A DNA stretch of 64,000 nt, taken from assembly GCF_026339875.1 (NCBI RefSeq), contig NZ_JAPEPZ010000001.1, positions 3,472,001-3,536,000 of the forward strand, written 5' to 3'. The notes below the pieces were generated by a model. It ran no database searches and was not told where the DNA came from. It saw only the letters and a program-made list of their open reading frames with translations. A program made the position numbers and the translations under genes. Positions 51,095 to 59,920 of this stretch are shown in pieces; the stretch's first letter is position 1, and each line of letters begins with the position of its first letter. This DNA is from Streptomyces sp. NBC_01571 (GTDB lineage Bacteria > Actinomycetota > Actinomycetes > Streptomycetales > Streptomycetaceae).

Positions 51095-52102
51095 ATGACG
51101 GGCGAGCACGAGCGGGTGCGGTGGGGGATTCTGGCGACCGGTGGGATCGCCGCGGCGTTCACGGCGGATCTGGTGGACATGCCGGACGCCGAGGTGGTGG
51201 CCGTGGCCTCACGGACCGACGCCTCGGCGAAGGCGTTCGCCGAGCGGTTCGGGATTCCCCGGGCGTACGGGGACTGGGCGTCGCTCGCCGCCGACGAGGA
51301 CGTCGATGTCGTGTACGTGGCCACTCCGCACTCGGCGCACCGGCAGGCGGCCGGGATGTGTCTGGAGGCCGGGCGTCATGTGCTGTGCGAGAAGGCGCTG
51401 ACGCTGAACGCGCGGGAGGCGGAGGAGCTGGTCGCGCTCGCCCGCCGCCACGACCGCTTCCTGATGGAGGCCATGTGGATGTACTGCAACCCGCTGGTCC
51501 GCAGGCTCAAGGGGCTCGTGGACGACGGAGTGATCGGTGAGGTCCGCACCGTGCAGGCCGACTTCGGGATCAACGGCCCGTTCCCGCCCTCCCACCGGCT
51601 GCGCGACCCGGCGCAGGGCGGCGGGGCGCTGCTCGATCTCGGTGTCTACCCGGTGTCGTTCGCGCATCTGCTGCTCGGGGAGCCGTCGGGCATCACGGCG
51701 AGAGCGGTGCTCTCCGACGAGGGCGTCGATCTCCAGACGGGAGCGGTGCTCACCTGGGAGAGCGGTGCTCTCGCTTCGGTGCACTGCTCCATCAACGGCA
51801 GCACCCCCGTCACCGCCTCCGTCACCGGCTCGCAGGGCCGCATCGACGTCCCCGGCGGCTTCTTCTTCCCGGAACGGCTCGTACTGCACCGCGACGGGCG
51901 CGACGCGGAGGAGTTCACGGCCGACCCGGCGCACGGCCCCCGCACCAGCCTCAAGCACGAGGCCGCCGAGGTGATGCGCGCACTGCGGGCCGGCGAGAAG
52001 GAGTCCCCGCTCGTCCCCCTCGACGGCAGCCTCGCCGTGATGCGGACGCTCGACGCGGTACGCGAGCAGATCGGCGTCCGCTACCCCGGCGAGACCGACT
52101 GA
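51095..52102 (+). CDS. Gfo/Idh/MocA-family NAD(P)-dependent oxidoreductase
   Basis: A 335-residue dehydrogenase: Rossmann start VRWGILATGGIAAAFTADL (residues 8-26), VVYVATPHSAHR, and the catalytic EK motif as CEKALTLNAREAEELV near 98. The C-terminal sheet domain has HRLRDPAQGGGALLDLGVYPV. It reduces or oxidises a sugar-like or diol substrate in the cytosol. The ATG at 51095 is followed directly by the Rossmann fold. It is a single gene. The 218 bp after it hold the GACGGCT repeat. Confidence 0.87.
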   Translation: MTGEHERVRWGILATGGIAAAFTADLVDMPDAEVVAVASRTDASAKAFAERFGIPRAYGDWASLAADEDVDVVYVATPHSAHRQAAGMCLEAGRHVLCEKALTLNAREAEELVALARRHDRFLMEAMWMYCNPLVRRLKGLVDDGVIGEVRTVQADFGINGPFPPSHRLRDPAQGGGALLDLGVYPVSFAHLLLGEPSGITARAVLSDEGVDLQTGAVLTWESGALASVHCSINGSTPVTASVTGSQGRIDVPGGFFFPERLVLHRDGRDAEEFTADPAHGPRTSLKHEAAEVMRALRAGEKESPLVPLDGSLAVMRTLDAVREQIGVRYPGETD

Positions 52103-52134
52103 CCGGCCCGACGGCCGAACGGACGGGAAGACTC

Positions 52135-52209
52135 ACGGCTGACGGCTGACGGCTGACGGCTGACGGCTGACGGCTGACGGCTGACGGCTACCGGCTACCG
52201 GCTACCGGA
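52135..52209. repeat. Tandem heptanucleotide array GACGGCT / ACCGGCT
   Basis: About eight copies of GACGGCT (seven exact at 52141-52189, one partial before) are followed by two ACCGGCT copies and a partial one to 52209. Scattered related words continue to about 52256. The array lies in the gap between two genes and may change length by slippage. Confidence 0.9.
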
Positions 52210-52320
52210 CTGATGGCTGACGCCCGACGGCCGTTGGCCGTCGGCTGACGCTGACGGCTCCGGAAAGGGGGACGCGAGGCGCCCCGCCTCCCCGCCATGC
52301 CGTCGATACGCTGCGTCCCC

Positions 52321-53079
52321 ATGAATGCCAAGCAGACGAAGATCGCGGTGGTGACCGGGGCGGGCTCCGGCATCGGCCGCGCGGTGGCCGTCGAACTGCT
52401 GCGCGCCGGCTGGTCGGTGGCGCTGGCCGGACGCCGGACCGAGCCCCTGGAGGAGACGGCGGCCCTCGTCCCCGAGGCCCCCTCGGCGGCCGTACGGGCC
52501 GACGTCGCCCGCCCCGAGGAGGTCGCCGCCCTCTTCGCCTCCGTGCGCGAGCGCTTCGGACGGCTCGACCTGCTCTTCAACAACGCCGGGACGTTCGGTC
52601 CGGGCGGCGTCCCGGTCGAGGAACTGCCGTACGAGGCCTGGCGGCACGTCGTGGACACCAACCTCAACGGCGCTTTCCTGTGCGCGCAGGCCGCGTTCCG
52701 GCAGATGAAGGAGCAGGACCCGCAGGGCGGCCGGATCATCAACAACGGCTCGATCTCGGCGCACGCGCCGCGTCCGCGGTCGATCGCGTACACGGCGACC
52801 AAGCACGCGGTGACGGGCCTGACCAAGTCGCTGTCCCTGGACGGGCGCGCGTACCGGATCGCGTGCGGTCAGATCGACATCGGCAACGCCGCGACCGACA
52901 TGACCTCCGGCATGCGCACGGGAACGCCGCAGGCGAACGGGGAACTGGCGGTCGAGCCGGTGATGGACGCGGCGGACGTGGCCCGCACCGTGCGGCACAT
53001 GGCGGAGCTGCCGCTGGCGGCGAACGTGCAGTTCGCGACGGTGATGGCCACCGCGATGCCCTATGTGGGGCGCGGCTAG
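52321..53079 (+). CDS. SDR-family oxidoreductase
   Basis: A 252-residue classical short-chain dehydrogenase: [15 protein letters not shown] near residue 13-27, [11 protein letters not shown] near 90, active-site Ser in [11 protein letters not shown] and the YTATK catalytic pair near 159-163, then [29 protein letters not shown]. It is a cytosolic NAD(P)-dependent enzyme; the substrate is not evident. ATG 52321 matches the usual start (an in-frame ATG at 52297 is upstream). The heptanucleotide array occupies its promoter region. Confidence 0.88.
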   Translation: MNAKQTKIAVVTGAGSGIGRAVAVELLRAGWSVALAGRRTEPLEETAALVPEAPSAAVRADVARPEEVAALFASVRERFGRLDLLFNNAGTFGPGGVPVEELPYEAWRHVVDTNLNGAFLCAQAAFRQMKEQDPQGGRIINNGSISAHAPRPRSIAYTATKHAVTGLTKSLSLDGRAYRIACGQIDIGNAATDMTSGMRTGTPQANGELAVEPVMDAADVARTVRHMAELPLAANVQFATVMATAMPYVGRG

Positions 53080-53349
53080 GGGACGTCCGCGCCTTTGGTC
53101 GACGTCTCAACTTGCACAAACGGAAGCTGAACCTCCGCACTATAAGGCCCGGTAGCGGGCTTATGCTCGTGTCGCCTCCACGAGAGCTTCACACTCGGAG
53201 TGGAGGACTTCGGTACGACCACGGTCCACACCGAGGGGGGAGGTGGCAGCCGTTCCGCGGCCCCGCTGGGGGGCGGACCTCGCGCGGGACCGCGAGGTGG
53301 GCCATGGGACGGCTGCCTCCGCATCATTTCGACGACGGCCCCGGCACCG

Positions 53350-54621
53350 TCAGGGCCGACGACGAGCGCCGGAATCTCCCGGGTCCGAAGTCCCCAGGTC
53401 GGAGGTCCCCGACGCCGGGGCCCCGCCGGCCGCCACCGCGCGCCGCCGCCTGTGCCACGCGACCGCGCCGCCCGCGAGCAGCGCGACCGCTCCCCCGGCC
53501 CCGCCGACCAGCCCCCACGACGAACTGCTCGTCTCCGCCCGGGCGGGCGCCCCGGCGGCGGCCTTCGGGGCCTTCCTGGTGGGCGTCGCCCTGGCGCCGC
53601 CCTCGCTGAGCGGGGCGACCAGCGTGCCCACCGGACGCGCGTTCGCGCCCTGCCGGAACCCCCAGTCGAGCAGCGCCGCCGTCTCCTCGTAGACGCCGCT
53701 GCCGCCGCTCTTCGGGTGCATCACCGTGACCAGGAGGGTCCGGCCGCCGCGGGTCGCGGCGCCGGTGAAGGTGTTGCCGGCGTTGCTGGTGTAGCCGTTC
53801 TTGACGCCGATGAGACCGTCGTACGTCGGCACGCCCCACGCGCCGGTCAGCAGACGGTCCGTGTTCTGTATCTGGAAGGTCTTCTTGCCGCCCGCCGGGA
53901 AGTCCGCGGTCCTCGTCGAGCAGTAGGCGCGGAAGTCGGCGTCGGCGAGGCCGTGCCGGGCGAAGAGCGTCAGGTCGTACGCGGAGGACACCTGGCCCTT
54001 GTGGTCGAACCCGTCGGGGCTGACCACGTGTGTGTCCAGGGCCTGCAGGTCCTCGGCCCTGGCCTGCATCTGCGCGACCGTGGTGTCCACGCCGCCGTTC
54101 ATGTGGCTGAGCACGTGCACCGCGTCGTTTCCGGAGCGCAGGAAGACGCCGAGCCACAACTGCTCGACGGTGTAGGTGATTCCGGGCTTGACGCCGACCA
54201 GGCTGGAGCCGGCGGGAATCCCGGCGAGGTCGGCGTCGGTGACCCGGTGGCGCTCGGTGCGTTCGAACTTCTGCAGCACGGTGTCCGCGAAGAGCATCTT
54301 CAGCGTGGAGGCGGGCGCCAGCAGCCGGTGCGCGTTGTACGACGCGAGCACCTCGCCGCTGACGTGGTCGGCGACGAGCCAGGAGCGGGCGGTGAGCCGC
54401 TTGGGCAGTCCCGAGGCCCCGCGCACCTGGACGCCGCCGCGGCCCAGCAGTTCACCACCGATCGTGGCGGCGCGGGCGGCGGACGGCGTGACAGCGGGCG
54501 TGGCGGAGGGGCTGGCGGCCGCCGGGGACGCCGCGGCCAGCGGGACGGCCGCTGCGAGGCCGAGCGCGGCACGGCGGGACAGCACGGCGGCACGCGGGGG
54601 AAGCGGAGAGGAATCGCGCAT
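53350..54621 (-). CDS. D-alanyl-D-alanine carboxypeptidase (S11), membrane-anchored
   Basis: A 423-residue exported penicillin-binding protein. A twin-arginine-like head (VLSRRAALGLAAAVPLAAASPAAA) leads into the S11 domain with SxxK in PASTLKMLFADTVL near 105, SGN near 163 and KNG in GVKNGYTSNAGNTF near 272 in place of the usual KTG. A Pro/Ala/Lys linker, one transmembrane helix (WGLVGGAGGAVALLAGGAVAW) and a basic cytosolic tail follow. It trims the terminal D-Ala of peptidoglycan stems. ATG 54621 begins the signal peptide; the frame is open further upstream without homology. Confidence 0.88.
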   Translation of the reverse strand: MRDSSPLPPRAAVLSRRAALGLAAAVPLAAASPAAASPSATPAVTPSAARAATIGGELLGRGGVQVRGASGLPKRLTARSWLVADHVSGEVLASYNAHRLLAPASTLKMLFADTVLQKFERTERHRVTDADLAGIPAGSSLVGVKPGITYTVEQLWLGVFLRSGNDAVHVLSHMNGGVDTTVAQMQARAEDLQALDTHVVSPDGFDHKGQVSSAYDLTLFARHGLADADFRAYCSTRTADFPAGGKKTFQIQNTDRLLTGAWGVPTYDGLIGVKNGYTSNAGNTFTGAATRGGRTLLVTVMHPKSGGSGVYEETAALLDWGFRQGANARPVGTLVAPLSEGGARATPTRKAPKAAAGAPARAETSSSSWGLVGGAGGAVALLAGGAVAWHRRRRAVAAGGAPASGTSDLGTSDPGDSGARRRP

Positions 54622-54933
54622 CTCGGGACCGTACAAAGCCGGTCCGCGGCACCGTACGGCGGGGTCGCACAAGAAAGGCACAGCGTGTCCACAGGCGTGG
54701 CGGGACGGCGGCCCGTGCGCCGCACCGGCTGTCGTGTGCCACCGACACCCCACCCAACAGGGGTTTCCTGGCAATGACCCCTCCGGACCCTGGGAATCAG
54801 CTGTCTTACGCGATATTGATTCCGCAGCCGGCTTTCTCAGCTCTCGCACACCTCCCGCTCAGCCCCGCTCAAAGGTTTCTCCATAGCTTGTGGCCGCGCC
54901 CACAGCGGGCGCCGAGAACCTTTGGGGAACGGG
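54622..54933. other. 312-bp gap between divergent dac and ABC genes
   Basis: No supported gene. It must hold both promoters. Its right end carries the nested stem-loop described separately. Confidence 0.45.
54871..54923 (+). promoter_or_regulatory. Nested stem-loop in the leader of the ABC operon
   Basis: AAAGGTTTCTC (54871-54881) pairs with GAGAACCTTT (54914-54923), with one bulged T, around an inner GCGCCC/GGGCGC stem (54896-54901 with 54907-54912). The structure ends 10 bases before the ATG at 54934 and abuts the GGGGAACGGG ribosome-binding site, so it could control transcription or translation. Confidence 0.45.
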
Positions 54934-56412
54934 ATGTTTGGCATCTATCTCAAGCGTGAGCTGAGCCGGCGCAAGAAGGCGGCCCTGGTGATCGCCATGG
55001 GTCTGGCGCTCGGAATCGCGCTGGTCATCACCGTCGACTCGGTGTCGGCCGGCATGCAGCAGGCCCAGGGCAAGGTCCTGAAATCGCTGTACGGGCTCGG
55101 CACCGACATGACCGTCACGAAGGCCCGTCCGGCGGCCACGGGCAGCTCCTCCGGACGGCCGAAGTTCGATTTCGACGCCAAGTCCGACAGCAGCACGACA
55201 CAGAGCTCGGACCGGGTGATGACGCAGGGCGGGCAGTCCCTGAAGTCCTCGCTCGTCACCCAGGTCGCCGCGCAGAAGGGCGTGTCGAGCGCGGTGGGCG
55301 CGCTCAGCCTGAACGTCACCAAGGTCGACGGCTCCTTCACCCGGGGCACGGCGAAGTCCTCCACCTCCTCGGGGTCCGCGGGCTCCTCCGGGTCGCAGCA
55401 GGGCGGCCCCGGCGGCGGCACGGGCCAGCCGCAGGTGCAGGGCGGCGGCGCGTCCTTCGACGTGAACTCGTACTCCGTCGCGGGCGTCGACGTCACCCAC
55501 CAGGACCTCGGCCCGCTCGCCACCTCGAAGATCACCACGGGCCGGACCTTCACCGCGGCCCAGACCGACGCGAAGGTCGCGGTGCTCAGCGCGTCGTACG
55601 CCAAGGAGAACAAGAAGACGGTCGGGGGGACCCTCACGATCTCCGGCACCAAGTACACGGTCATCGGGATCGCGACGCCGGACAGCGGCGAGTCGACGAC
55701 CGACGTCTACCTGCCGCTGAAGCAGGCGCAGACACTGGGCGACTCGAAGGACGAGGTCACCACGATCTACGTCAAGGCGACCGACTCGCAGCAGATCGAC
55801 ACCGTCAAGGCGACCATCCGGAAGAACATCTCGGGGACGACGGTCACCACCTCCGCGGACCTCGCGTCCACCGTCTCCGGCTCCCTGTCGACCGCCTCGA
55901 ACCTGGCGACCAGCGTCGGCAAGTGGCTGTCCGTCGCGGTGCTCGTGGCCGCGTTCCTGGTGGCGGCGCTGCTGACCTCCTCGGCCGTGTCCCGCCGGGT
56001 GCGCGAGTTCGGCACGCTCAAGGCGCTCGGCTGGCCGTCCCGCAGGGTCACCCGCCAGGTCGTCGGTGAGTCCGTCGTGAACGGTCTGCTCGGCGGCGCG
56101 CTCGGCATCGCCCTCGGCCTCGGCGCGGCGTACGCGGTGACGGCGATCAGCCCGAAGCTGACCGCGGAGCTCGGTGCCACCGGCGGTGGCGGCGCGGGCG
56201 GTGGCGGTATGGGCGGTGGCCCCGGTGGTGGCGGGCCCGGCCGGCAGGCGGTCAAGAACACCATGGAGATCGCGCTCTCCGCGCCGGTGTCGGTGACCAC
56301 CATCGCGCTCGCGGCGGGACTGGCCATCGCGGGCGGCCTCGTCGCCGGCGCGATGGGCGGCTGGCGCGCCTCCCGGATGCGCCCCGCGGACGCGCTGCGC
56401 AGCGTCGCGTAA
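54934..56412 (+). CDS. MacB/FtsX-like ABC transporter permease
   Basis: A 492-residue permease: helix 1 (ALVIAMGLALGIALVITVDSV, residues about 17-37), then a roughly 290-residue extracytoplasmic MacB-type domain containing a Ser/Gly/Gln-rich low-complexity insert (about 140-180), then three helices (SVAVLVAAFLVAALLTSSAV, GLLGGALGIALGLGAAYAV and TIALAAGLAIAGGLVAGAM) with the EFGTLKALGWPSRRVTRQ coupling loop. A glycine-rich stretch lies before the last helix. Such transporters extract lipoproteins or export peptides and drugs. ATG 54934 has GGGGA upstream; TTG 54922 is in frame. The ATPase gene follows after 95 bp. Confidence 0.88.
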   Translation: MFGIYLKRELSRRKKAALVIAMGLALGIALVITVDSVSAGMQQAQGKVLKSLYGLGTDMTVTKARPAATGSSSGRPKFDFDAKSDSSTTQSSDRVMTQGGQSLKSSLVTQVAAQKGVSSAVGALSLNVTKVDGSFTRGTAKSSTSSGSAGSSGSQQGGPGGGTGQPQVQGGGASFDVNSYSVAGVDVTHQDLGPLATSKITTGRTFTAAQTDAKVAVLSASYAKENKKTVGGTLTISGTKYTVIGIATPDSGESTTDVYLPLKQAQTLGDSKDEVTTIYVKATDSQQIDTVKATIRKNISGTTVTTSADLASTVSGSLSTASNLATSVGKWLSVAVLVAAFLVAALLTSSAVSRRVREFGTLKALGWPSRRVTRQVVGESVVNGLLGGALGIALGLGAAYAVTAISPKLTAELGATGGGGAGGGGMGGGPGGGGPGRQAVKNTMEIALSAPVSVTTIALAAGLAIAGGLVAGAMGGWRASRMRPADALRSVA

Positions 56413-56507
56413 CCCCTCCCCCTGGGCGAAGGACACCCGAGCCGGGGCGCCGCCTCCACTTCGCCCCCGACCATGGCGCCCCACCCCTTTCATCTTCGGA
56501 GAACCTC

Positions 56508-57227
56508 ATGTACAAGCTCACCGGCGTCACCAAGCGCTACACGCGGGGCAAGGAGACGGTGGAGGCGCTGCGCGGCGTCGACCTCGCCATCGAGGACGGC
56601 GACCAGCTCGTCATCCAGGGCCCCACCGGCGGCGGCAAGTCGACCCTGCTCCAGATGATCGGCGGCCTGGACCGCCCGTCCTCCGGCAGCGTCGAACTGG
56701 ACGGCGTCGACCTCGCCTCCGTCGGCGAGGCCGGACTGACCCGGCTGCGCGCCGAGAAGATCGGCATCATCTTCCAGTCGTTCAACCTCATCCCGACGCT
56801 GACCGCGCAGGAGAACGTCGAGACCGCGCTCGTACCGCTCGGGGTGAAGCCCGCGGAGCGACGCGAGCGCGCCGCCGAGGCGCTGCGCTCGGTCGGTCTG
56901 GGCGAGCGCCTGACGCACGCGCCGTCCGAACTCTCCGGCGGCCAGCAGCAGCGTGTCGCCATCGCGCGTGCCCTGGTCAAGAAACCGAAGGTGCTCCTCG
57001 CGGACGAGCCGACCGGCAACCTGGACGAGGGCACCCGTGACGACATCATGGGGTTGCTGGAGGGGTTGTGGCACGAGTACGGGCTGACCTTCGTCCTGGT
57101 CACCCACGACTCGTCGATCGCCCGCCGGGCGCCGCGTCTCGCCACCATCAGGGCGGGGCGGATCACGCTGACCGAGCGGGGCGGCAGCGGCACGCGGCGC
57201 GCCGAGCCCCGGCACTCCGTCGGCTGA
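56508..57227 (+). CDS. MacB/LolD-like ABC transporter ATP-binding protein
   Basis: A 239-residue ATPase: Walker A GPTGGGKSTLL near residue 39, Q-loop IIFQSFNLIPTLTAQENVE, signature LSGGQQQRVAIARAL, Walker B VLLADEPTGNLD and switch His in LVTHDSSIARR. The pattern is that of the LolD/MacB group and pairs with the upstream permease. ATG 56508 has CGGAGAA upstream. The operon ends at the strong hairpin 57292-57325. No third component such as a membrane-fusion protein is encoded here. Confidence 0.92.
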   Translation: MYKLTGVTKRYTRGKETVEALRGVDLAIEDGDQLVIQGPTGGGKSTLLQMIGGLDRPSSGSVELDGVDLASVGEAGLTRLRAEKIGIIFQSFNLIPTLTAQENVETALVPLGVKPAERRERAAEALRSVGLGERLTHAPSELSGGQQQRVAIARALVKKPKVLLADEPTGNLDEGTRDDIMGLLEGLWHEYGLTFVLVTHDSSIARRAPRLATIRAGRITLTERGGSGTRRAEPRHSVG

Positions 57228-57291
57228 GGGGGCGGCGGACGGCGGTGAGGGGCGGCGGGAGCGGGCGGGAGCGGCGTTCGGCACGCGAGCC

Positions 57292-57325
57292 GGGGGAAGG
57301 GGCCGGAGATCCGGCCCCTTCCCCC
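57292..57325. terminator. Bidirectional terminator between convergent operons
   Basis: A perfect 15-bp stem (57292-57306 with 57311-57325) with a 4-base loop AGAT. G-rich on one arm and C-rich on the other, it can end the ABC operon and the convergent SnoaL-like gene. Confidence 0.9.
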
Positions 57326-57386
57326 GTTCTCCGTACGGGCGTTACGGGTGTCACAGGTGTTACGTGCGCTGCGGCTGCTACGGGTC

Positions 57387-57710
57387 CTACGCCTGGCCCG
57401 TCTCGAAGCGGGTGATCCTGCCGCCGTCGACAGTGAAGCTCCACCGCGTCTTCATCTCGCCCCAGGTGTCGTTGCTGTAGCGGACGACGAGGGCGTGGCC
57501 GCCCCGGGACTCGTTGTCGACGTCCATGTGGCCGTGGGAGGAGAAGATCTCCTGCTCGGTCCAGTCGGCGAGGTCCCGGTCGGAGCCGTCGTCGGACATG
57601 GTCGCACCGGGCGCGAGGACGGCCTCGAACGCCTCTCGGTCGTGGGCGTTCACAGCGGTGACGAAGGCCCGCACGGCCGGGTCGCTGAGTCTGGCTACCT
57701 GAATCGTCAT
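57387..57710 (-). CDS. SnoaL/NTF2-like protein
   Basis: A 107-residue single-domain protein of the cone-shaped NTF2-like fold: RAFVTAVNAHDREAFEAVLAPGATMSDDG at residues about 14-42, DLADWTEQEIFSSHGHMDV and TRWSFTVDGGRITRFETGQA at the end. Members bind small ligands or act as isomerases and polyketide cyclases; none of these roles can be chosen here. The ATG at 57710 begins the homology. It converges with the ABC operon. Confidence 0.82.
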   Translation of the reverse strand: MTIQVARLSDPAVRAFVTAVNAHDREAFEAVLAPGATMSDDGSDRDLADWTEQEIFSSHGHMDVDNESRGGHALVVRYSNDTWGEMKTRWSFTVDGGRITRFETGQA

Positions 57711-57910
57711 GGCAGTCAGCGTCACACCGCTCCCGCCGGCCCGCCACCCGTCCCACCGCGCGGCCGGCCCCGGTCGACCGCACGAACAGCCCCCGGACAG
57801 CCACCCGAACAGCCGCGCGCGCCGGGTGCGGGACGGCGGCACGGGCGACGGTGGACGAAGGCCGGCGGAGGAAGCACGCCGTCATCACGCGAGCCCGGTT
57901 GGGAGCCACC

Positions 57911-58456
57911 GTGACCTGTTTCGACCGTAGAGACCTCGGACTGCTGCTGCTCCGTCTGGGCACGGGCGGCGTGCTGGCCGCGCACGGGGCGCAGAAGCTG
58001 TTCGGCTGGTTCGGCGGGGGCGGGCTCTCCGGGACGGGAATGGCCATGGCGGCGATGGGTTACGTGCCCGGGAAGCGGAGCGCGCTCGCGGCGGGCCTCG
58101 CCGAGGCGGGCGGCGGCACACTGCTCGCGCTGGGCCTCGCGACACCCGCGGCCGGTGCCTCCGCGGCCGGTGCGATGACGGGCGCGACCGCGGTGCACCG
58201 GCCGCACGGGTTCTTCGCCCAGGAGGGCGGCTACGAGTACGCGGCCTCGCTGGGCCTGACGGCGGCGGGCCTCGCCGTGACGGGCCCCGGCCGGATCTCG
58301 CTGGACCATCTGCTCGGCCACACCGTGAACCGGGGCTGGATGATCCCCGCAGCGCTGGGGGTGACGGCCGCGGCCACGCTGGCCGTGGTGGGCGCGCGTA
58401 ACAACCGGGTGCGGCGGGCCGCCGAGGGTGAACAGCCCACGCTGTTCGACGAGTAG
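57911..58456 (+). CDS. DoxX-family membrane protein
   Basis: A 181-residue four-helix membrane protein of the DoxX family: RDLGLLLLRLGTGGVLAAHGAQKLFGWFGGGGLSGT at the start is the family signature, followed by GKRSALAAGLAEAGGGTLLALGL and PHGFFAQEGGYEYA. In mycobacteria a DoxX protein joins a superoxide-detoxifying membrane complex; the role here is not known. GTG 57911 is preferred because GGGAG precedes it; the frame opens at 57851. A MazG-like gene follows after 77 bp. Confidence 0.85.
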   Translation: MTCFDRRDLGLLLLRLGTGGVLAAHGAQKLFGWFGGGGLSGTGMAMAAMGYVPGKRSALAAGLAEAGGGTLLALGLATPAAGASAAGAMTGATAVHRPHGFFAQEGGYEYAASLGLTAAGLAVTGPGRISLDHLLGHTVNRGWMIPAALGVTAAATLAVVGARNNRVRRAAEGEQPTLFDE

Positions 58457-58533
58457 GAACGGTTCCACGGCTCTCCCGGGCGACGGGTCCACGAACAGGC
58501 GTCGGGAGCACCGCCCCTGGGGAGGCTGGTCCC

Positions 58534-58914
58534 ATGGCTGATGAAGACGTCTGGGACTCGATCGACCGCCTGCACGACTGGCTCGACGCCGACCGGTCGC
58601 GAGAGGGTCACCCGCACGACGACCGGACGCACGTAGACCGGGCGCACGACGGCCGTGAGGAGCTGCTCCTGCGCATCCTGAAGCTGTCGGAGGAGGTCGG
58701 CGAGGTGGCCCGGGCGGTGATCGGCGCGACCGGTCAGAACCCGCGCAAGGGCACCACGCACACGTGGGACGACGTACGGGCCGAGCTCTGCGACGTCGTG
58801 ATCACGGGCCTGGTCGCTCTGCGCACCCTGGGGCCGGACGCGCGCGAGGTGTTCACGGCCCACCTGGCGGGCGTCACGGACCGGTCGCTGGGGACGGACC
58901 GCGGCTCCGGGTGA
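58534..58914 (+). CDS. MazG-like nucleotide pyrophosphohydrolase
   Basis: A 126-residue all-helical protein. The metal-binding glutamates of the MazG fold lie in LRILKLSEEVGEVARAVIG (about residues 48-66), and the second metal motif is ELCDVVITGLVAL (about 87-99). It would hydrolyse a (deoxy)nucleoside triphosphate or related compound, cleaning the nucleotide pool. The first 45 residues are His/Asp-rich. ATG 58534 follows GGGGAGG. It is probably transcribed with the DoxX gene. Confidence 0.8.
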   Translation: MADEDVWDSIDRLHDWLDADRSREGHPHDDRTHVDRAHDGREELLLRILKLSEEVGEVARAVIGATGQNPRKGTTHTWDDVRAELCDVVITGLVALRTLGPDAREVFTAHLAGVTDRSLGTDRGSG

Positions 58915-59027
58915 ACTGCCGCCGGTGCCACGGGAGTCCTCCGGGCGACCGGGTTCGCGGTCGGAGGCCGGGACGTACCGCGCGGGGGGCTCCGTACCGT
59001 CGTACCGCCGTCTGAGAGGGTGACCGT

Positions 59028-59714
59028 ATGCGCCTCATTCTCGTCCGCCACGGACAGACACCGTCCAATGTGGAGTTCCTGCTGGACACCGCCACGCCGG
59101 GGCCGGGGCTCACGGCCCTCGGGGAGAAACAGGCCGCCGCGCTGCCCCAGGCCCTGGCGGACGAGAAGATCGACGCGCTGTACGCCTCCACGCTGACCCG
59201 CGCCCAGCTGACCGCCGCTCCGCTGGCGGCCGCGCGCGGGCTGGAGGTGCGCGTCCGGGAGGGTATCCGCGAGCTGTCCGCCGGGGACCTGGAGATGCTG
59301 CGCGGGGACACCAAGGAGGCGCGGGCGTACCTCACGACGGCGTTCGCCTGGGCATCCGGGGAGACCGCGCTGCGGATGCCGGGCGGGGAGAGCGGCACGG
59401 AGGCACTGGGCCGGTTCGACGCGGTGGTCGCGGAGGCGGCGGAGAGCGCGGCGGGCGCCGTCGCGATGGTCAGTCACGGCGCCGCGATCCGGGTGTGGAC
59501 GGCGGCACGCGCGCGCAACGTCGAGGTGTCCTTCGCGACCGGCCACCGGCTGGACAACACGGACGTGGTGATCCTGGAGGGTTCCCCGGAGGACGGCTGG
59601 ACGGCCGTGTCCTGGGCGGGCACACCGCTGGACGAAGCGGCTTCCGGCCGGGAGAGCGGGCCCACGGGACAGCCGCTGGGTCCCGCCGGGGAGTCGGCGG
59701 TTCCGAACGAGTAG
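59028..59714 (+). CDS. Histidine phosphatase family protein
   Basis: A 228-residue phosphoglycerate-mutase-like phosphatase: catalytic RHG in LILVRHGQTPSNVEF near residue 7, STLTRAQLTAAPLA near 62, the acid-base Glu in REGIRELSAGDLEMLRG and the second His in VAMVSHGAAIRVW near 148. The substrate could be a sugar phosphate or nucleotide. The C-terminus has a Pro/Gly-rich tail of about 30 residues. ATG 59028 has GAGAGGG upstream. The following 206 bp up to the LacI-type gene show no gene. Confidence 0.88.
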   Translation: MRLILVRHGQTPSNVEFLLDTATPGPGLTALGEKQAAALPQALADEKIDALYASTLTRAQLTAAPLAAARGLEVRVREGIRELSAGDLEMLRGDTKEARAYLTTAFAWASGETALRMPGGESGTEALGRFDAVVAEAAESAAGAVAMVSHGAAIRVWTAARARNVEVSFATGHRLDNTDVVILEGSPEDGWTAVSWAGTPLDEAASGRESGPTGQPLGPAGESAVPNE

Positions 59715-59920
59715 GCCGCCGGCGCTCGCGGGCTGCCGCCCGGCGGAGGGACGACGGCCTCCTGCCGGCCGCCGCCTCCCCGTCCGGCGCCCGCGGGCTG
59801 CCGCTGGGCCGGCCTGTCCGCTCCCCCCGGGAATTCCTGCCCGGCCCATCGGGTCATCGGGTCCCCGCCCGGGTCACCCCAGCCAGCGGGTCACCCGGTC
59901 GCCGGGTCACCGCGGAGACC

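Noticed and set aside
52135..52209. CRISPR array
   Set aside because: The units are contiguous 7-mers without spacers, and no cas genes are present.
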